Of a stretch of DNA of 6,941 bases, positions 5,483 through 6,941 are shown in pieces (the first letter of the stretch is position 1; every line of letters starts with the position of its first letter). Made by a program: the position numbers and the translations under genes. Source of the stretch: Desulfobacteraceae bacterium (GTDB taxonomy: Bacteria; Desulfobacterota; Desulfobacteria; Desulfobacterales; Desulfosalsimonadaceae). The notes under the pieces were generated by a model that saw nothing but the letters and a program-made list of their open reading frames with translations, ran no database searches and was not told the origin of the DNA. The stretch covers positions 1 to 6,941 of the forward strand of contig SLGU01000093.1 in NCBI GenBank assembly GCA_007136525.1, given 5' to 3'.

Positions 5483-6941
5483 ATGGAATCGATACAGTTT
5501 TATGATACCACCCTCCGGGACGGAACCCAGGGGGAGAAGATCAATTTCACGGCCAGCGACAAGCTCAAGATCGCCTTGAAACTCGATTCTCTTGGCATTC
5601 ATTACATCGAGGGCGGATGGCCGGGGGCAAGCACCAAGGACTGGGAATTCTTCCAGATGGCCGCCCGGGAACAGTTCGAAAATGCAAAGCTCACCGCTTT
5701 TGGCTGCACCCACAAGCATGGCATCCGGCCGGAAGAGGATCGGCATTTGAATGCCATCATTGAAAGCCGCGTGAGCGTGGGCACCATTTTCGGCAAAACC
5801 TGGGACCTTCACGTGGAAAAGATCCTGGGCATCTCCCTCGATGCCAACCTGGCAATGATACACGACTCCGTGGTGTACCTCAGGGAAAACGACCTCGAGG
5901 TGCATTACGATGCCGAGCATTTTTTCGACGGCTACATCGAAAACCCGGCTTATGCCGCGAAAACCATTGAAGCCGCGGCAAAAGGCGGTGCGGATGCCAT
6001 TGTGCTGTGCGACACCAACGGGGGCACCCTGCCCCACGACGTCGAGCGGATCGTCGCCGAGATCCGCCCCGTCATTGAAGCGGCGGCGAACAGGCCCATC
6101 CGGATCGGCATACACTGCCACAACGATGCAAGCCTTGCCGTTGCAAACAGCATCGCAGCCGTCCGCTCCGGTGCGCGCATTATTCAGGGCACGATAAACG
6201 GTTACGGGGAGCGTTGCGGCAACGCGGACCTGATGTCGCTCATCCCGATCATGAAACTGAAAATGGGCTTTTCCTGCATCAGCGATGAAAACCTGAAAAA
6301 CCTGCAAAGGGTGTCCCTGTTTGTCTCAGAGACCGCCAACATGACGCCCATACACACCCGGCCTTTTACCGGAAAAAGCGCGTTCGCCCACAAGGGCGGG
6401 ATCCACGTGCATGCCATCATGAAGGAACCGAGGGCTTATGAGCACATGGACCCGGAACGGGTAGGGAACCGCCGGCGCGTCCTGATATCCGATCTGGGCG
6501 GCAAGAGCAACATCGAGTACAAGGCCAAAGAACTCGGCATCACCCTGGAAGGCGCCGGCAGCGCCAATATCATATCCGAAATCAAGCGACTGGAGCAGGA
6601 CGGGTACCAGTTTGATGTTGCGGACGGATCTTTCAAGATCATCATGGAAAAACTGAGCAATCAGTTCAAGCCGCATTTCGAGCTGGAGTCCTTCCGGGTC
6701 ACGGTTGAAAAAGACAAGGATCAGCCGGCCCATTCCCACGCCATGATCAAGATCAACGTGGACGGGGAGGAAGAGATCACCGCGGCTGAAGGCAACGGGC
6801 CCGTCAGCGCCCTGGACAATGCCCTGCGCAAGGCGCTCTACCATGTCTATGAAGACATCCTCGGGCCGATTCACCTGGTGGACTTCAAGGTCCGCGTCAT
6901 CGAGGGGCGTGAAGGCACCGCCGCGCGGGTCCGGGTACTCA
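5483..6941 (+). CDS. cimA: (R)-citramalate synthase CimA, 3' end outside window
   Basis: The gene runs off the right edge, with 486 codons visible of an expected 520-540. It is a DRE-TIM (HMGL-like) acyltransferase of the citramalate synthase type (EC 2.3.3.21 by family), condensing acetyl-CoA with pyruvate for threonine-independent isoleucine synthesis. The TIM barrel opens with FYDTTLRDGTQ (6-16, Arg12 and metal ligand Asp13) and has HYIEGGWPG. HCHND includes metal ligands His211 and His213, and NGYGERCGN includes Asn247. HKGGIHVHA is typical of the communication region. A LeuA-type C-terminal dimer/regulatory domain begins near residue 400, with NGPVSALDNAL at 438 onward. GGWPG and the direct YDTTLRDGTQ start favour CimA over isopropylmalate or homocitrate synthase, as does the operon lacking leuA neighbours. 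ATG 5483 has a weak SD (CAGG, 5470-5473). An in-frame ATG 5456, abutting the ilvC stop, would add nine residues and suggests translational coupling. Confidence 0.9.
   Translation, partial: MESIQFYDTTLRDGTQGEKINFTASDKLKIALKLDSLGIHYIEGGWPGASTKDWEFFQMAAREQFENAKLTAFGCTHKHGIRPEEDRHLNAIIESRVSVGTIFGKTWDLHVEKILGISLDANLAMIHDSVVYLRENDLEVHYDAEHFFDGYIENPAYAAKTIEAAAKGGADAIVLCDTNGGTLPHDVERIVAEIRPVIEAAANRPIRIGIHCHNDASLAVANSIAAVRSGARIIQGTINGYGERCGNADLMSLIPIMKLKMGFSCISDENLKNLQRVSLFVSETANMTPIHTRPFTGKSAFAHKGGIHVHAIMKEPRAYEHMDPERVGNRRRVLISDLGGKSNIEYKAKELGITLEGAGSANIISEIKRLEQDGYQFDVADGSFKIIMEKLSNQFKPHFELESFRVTVEKDKDQPAHSHAMIKINVDGEEEITAAEGNGPVSALDNALRKALYHVYEDILGPIHLVDFKVRVIEGREGTAARVRVL

Noticed and set aside
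389..6941. A novel defence, mobile or biosynthetic system in the body of the window
   Set aside because: All five large genes are recognisable branched-chain amino acid enzymes with intact key residues. No transposase, integrase, repeat array or unknown domain is present.

Overview
The window holds one branched-chain amino acid (ilv) operon, read left to right on the + strand, with its complete 5' control region. The order is leader peptide, attenuator, ilvD (dihydroxy-acid dehydratase), ilvB and ilvN (acetolactate synthase large and small subunits), ilvC (ketol-acid reductoisomerase), then cimA (citramalate synthase), which is cut by the right edge. No mobile element, CRISPR array, tRNA or rRNA is visible. 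The gene content is core metabolism. The unusual parts are the control region and the cofactor loop of IlvC.

Positions 1-388: an AT-rich upstream segment carries a TTGACA hexamer (53-58) and a 7+7 bp palindrome (115-135). A previously unlisted 33-codon ORF (191-292) follows, in which 17 of 33 codons are Ile, Leu or Val. After it comes a perfect inverted repeat ending in seven T's (316-359), just upstream of ilvD. The leader RNA can fold in three mutually exclusive ways, 1:2, 2:3 and 3:4. This is the classical architecture of ribosome-mediated transcription attenuation, as known for the enterobacterial ilv leader. I regard this as the best find of the window.

Positions 389-5455: ilvD, ilvB, ilvN and ilvC form a tight co-directional series. 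The gaps are about 90, 40 and 29 nt. The ilvD-ilvB gap contains a GC-rich hairpin and a perfect TATAAT, so a second, internal transcription start for ilvBNC-cimA is possible. IlvC is of the 350-residue type that, from memory, resembles Bacteroidetes and fungal enzymes. Its cofactor-specificity loop is acidic where NADPH enzymes are basic, which suggests preference for NADH.

Positions 5483-6941: the cimA-type gene condenses pyruvate and acetyl-CoA to citramalate. It feeds 2-oxobutyrate production without threonine, once the LeuCD/LeuB-type enzymes (not in the window) have acted. With IlvBN, IlvC and IlvD the operon therefore covers the committed steps toward Val, Leu and Ile precursors from pyruvate. 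The final transaminase (ilvE), leuA, leuBCD and ilvA are absent here.

Organism: probably a bacterium of the Desulfobacterota (former Deltaproteobacteria), perhaps a sulfate reducer. This is inferred from moderately high GC coding regions, AT-rich intergenic DNA, the citramalate route, strong Shine-Dalgarno sequences and the overall flavour of the proteins. It rests on recall, not on a database search.
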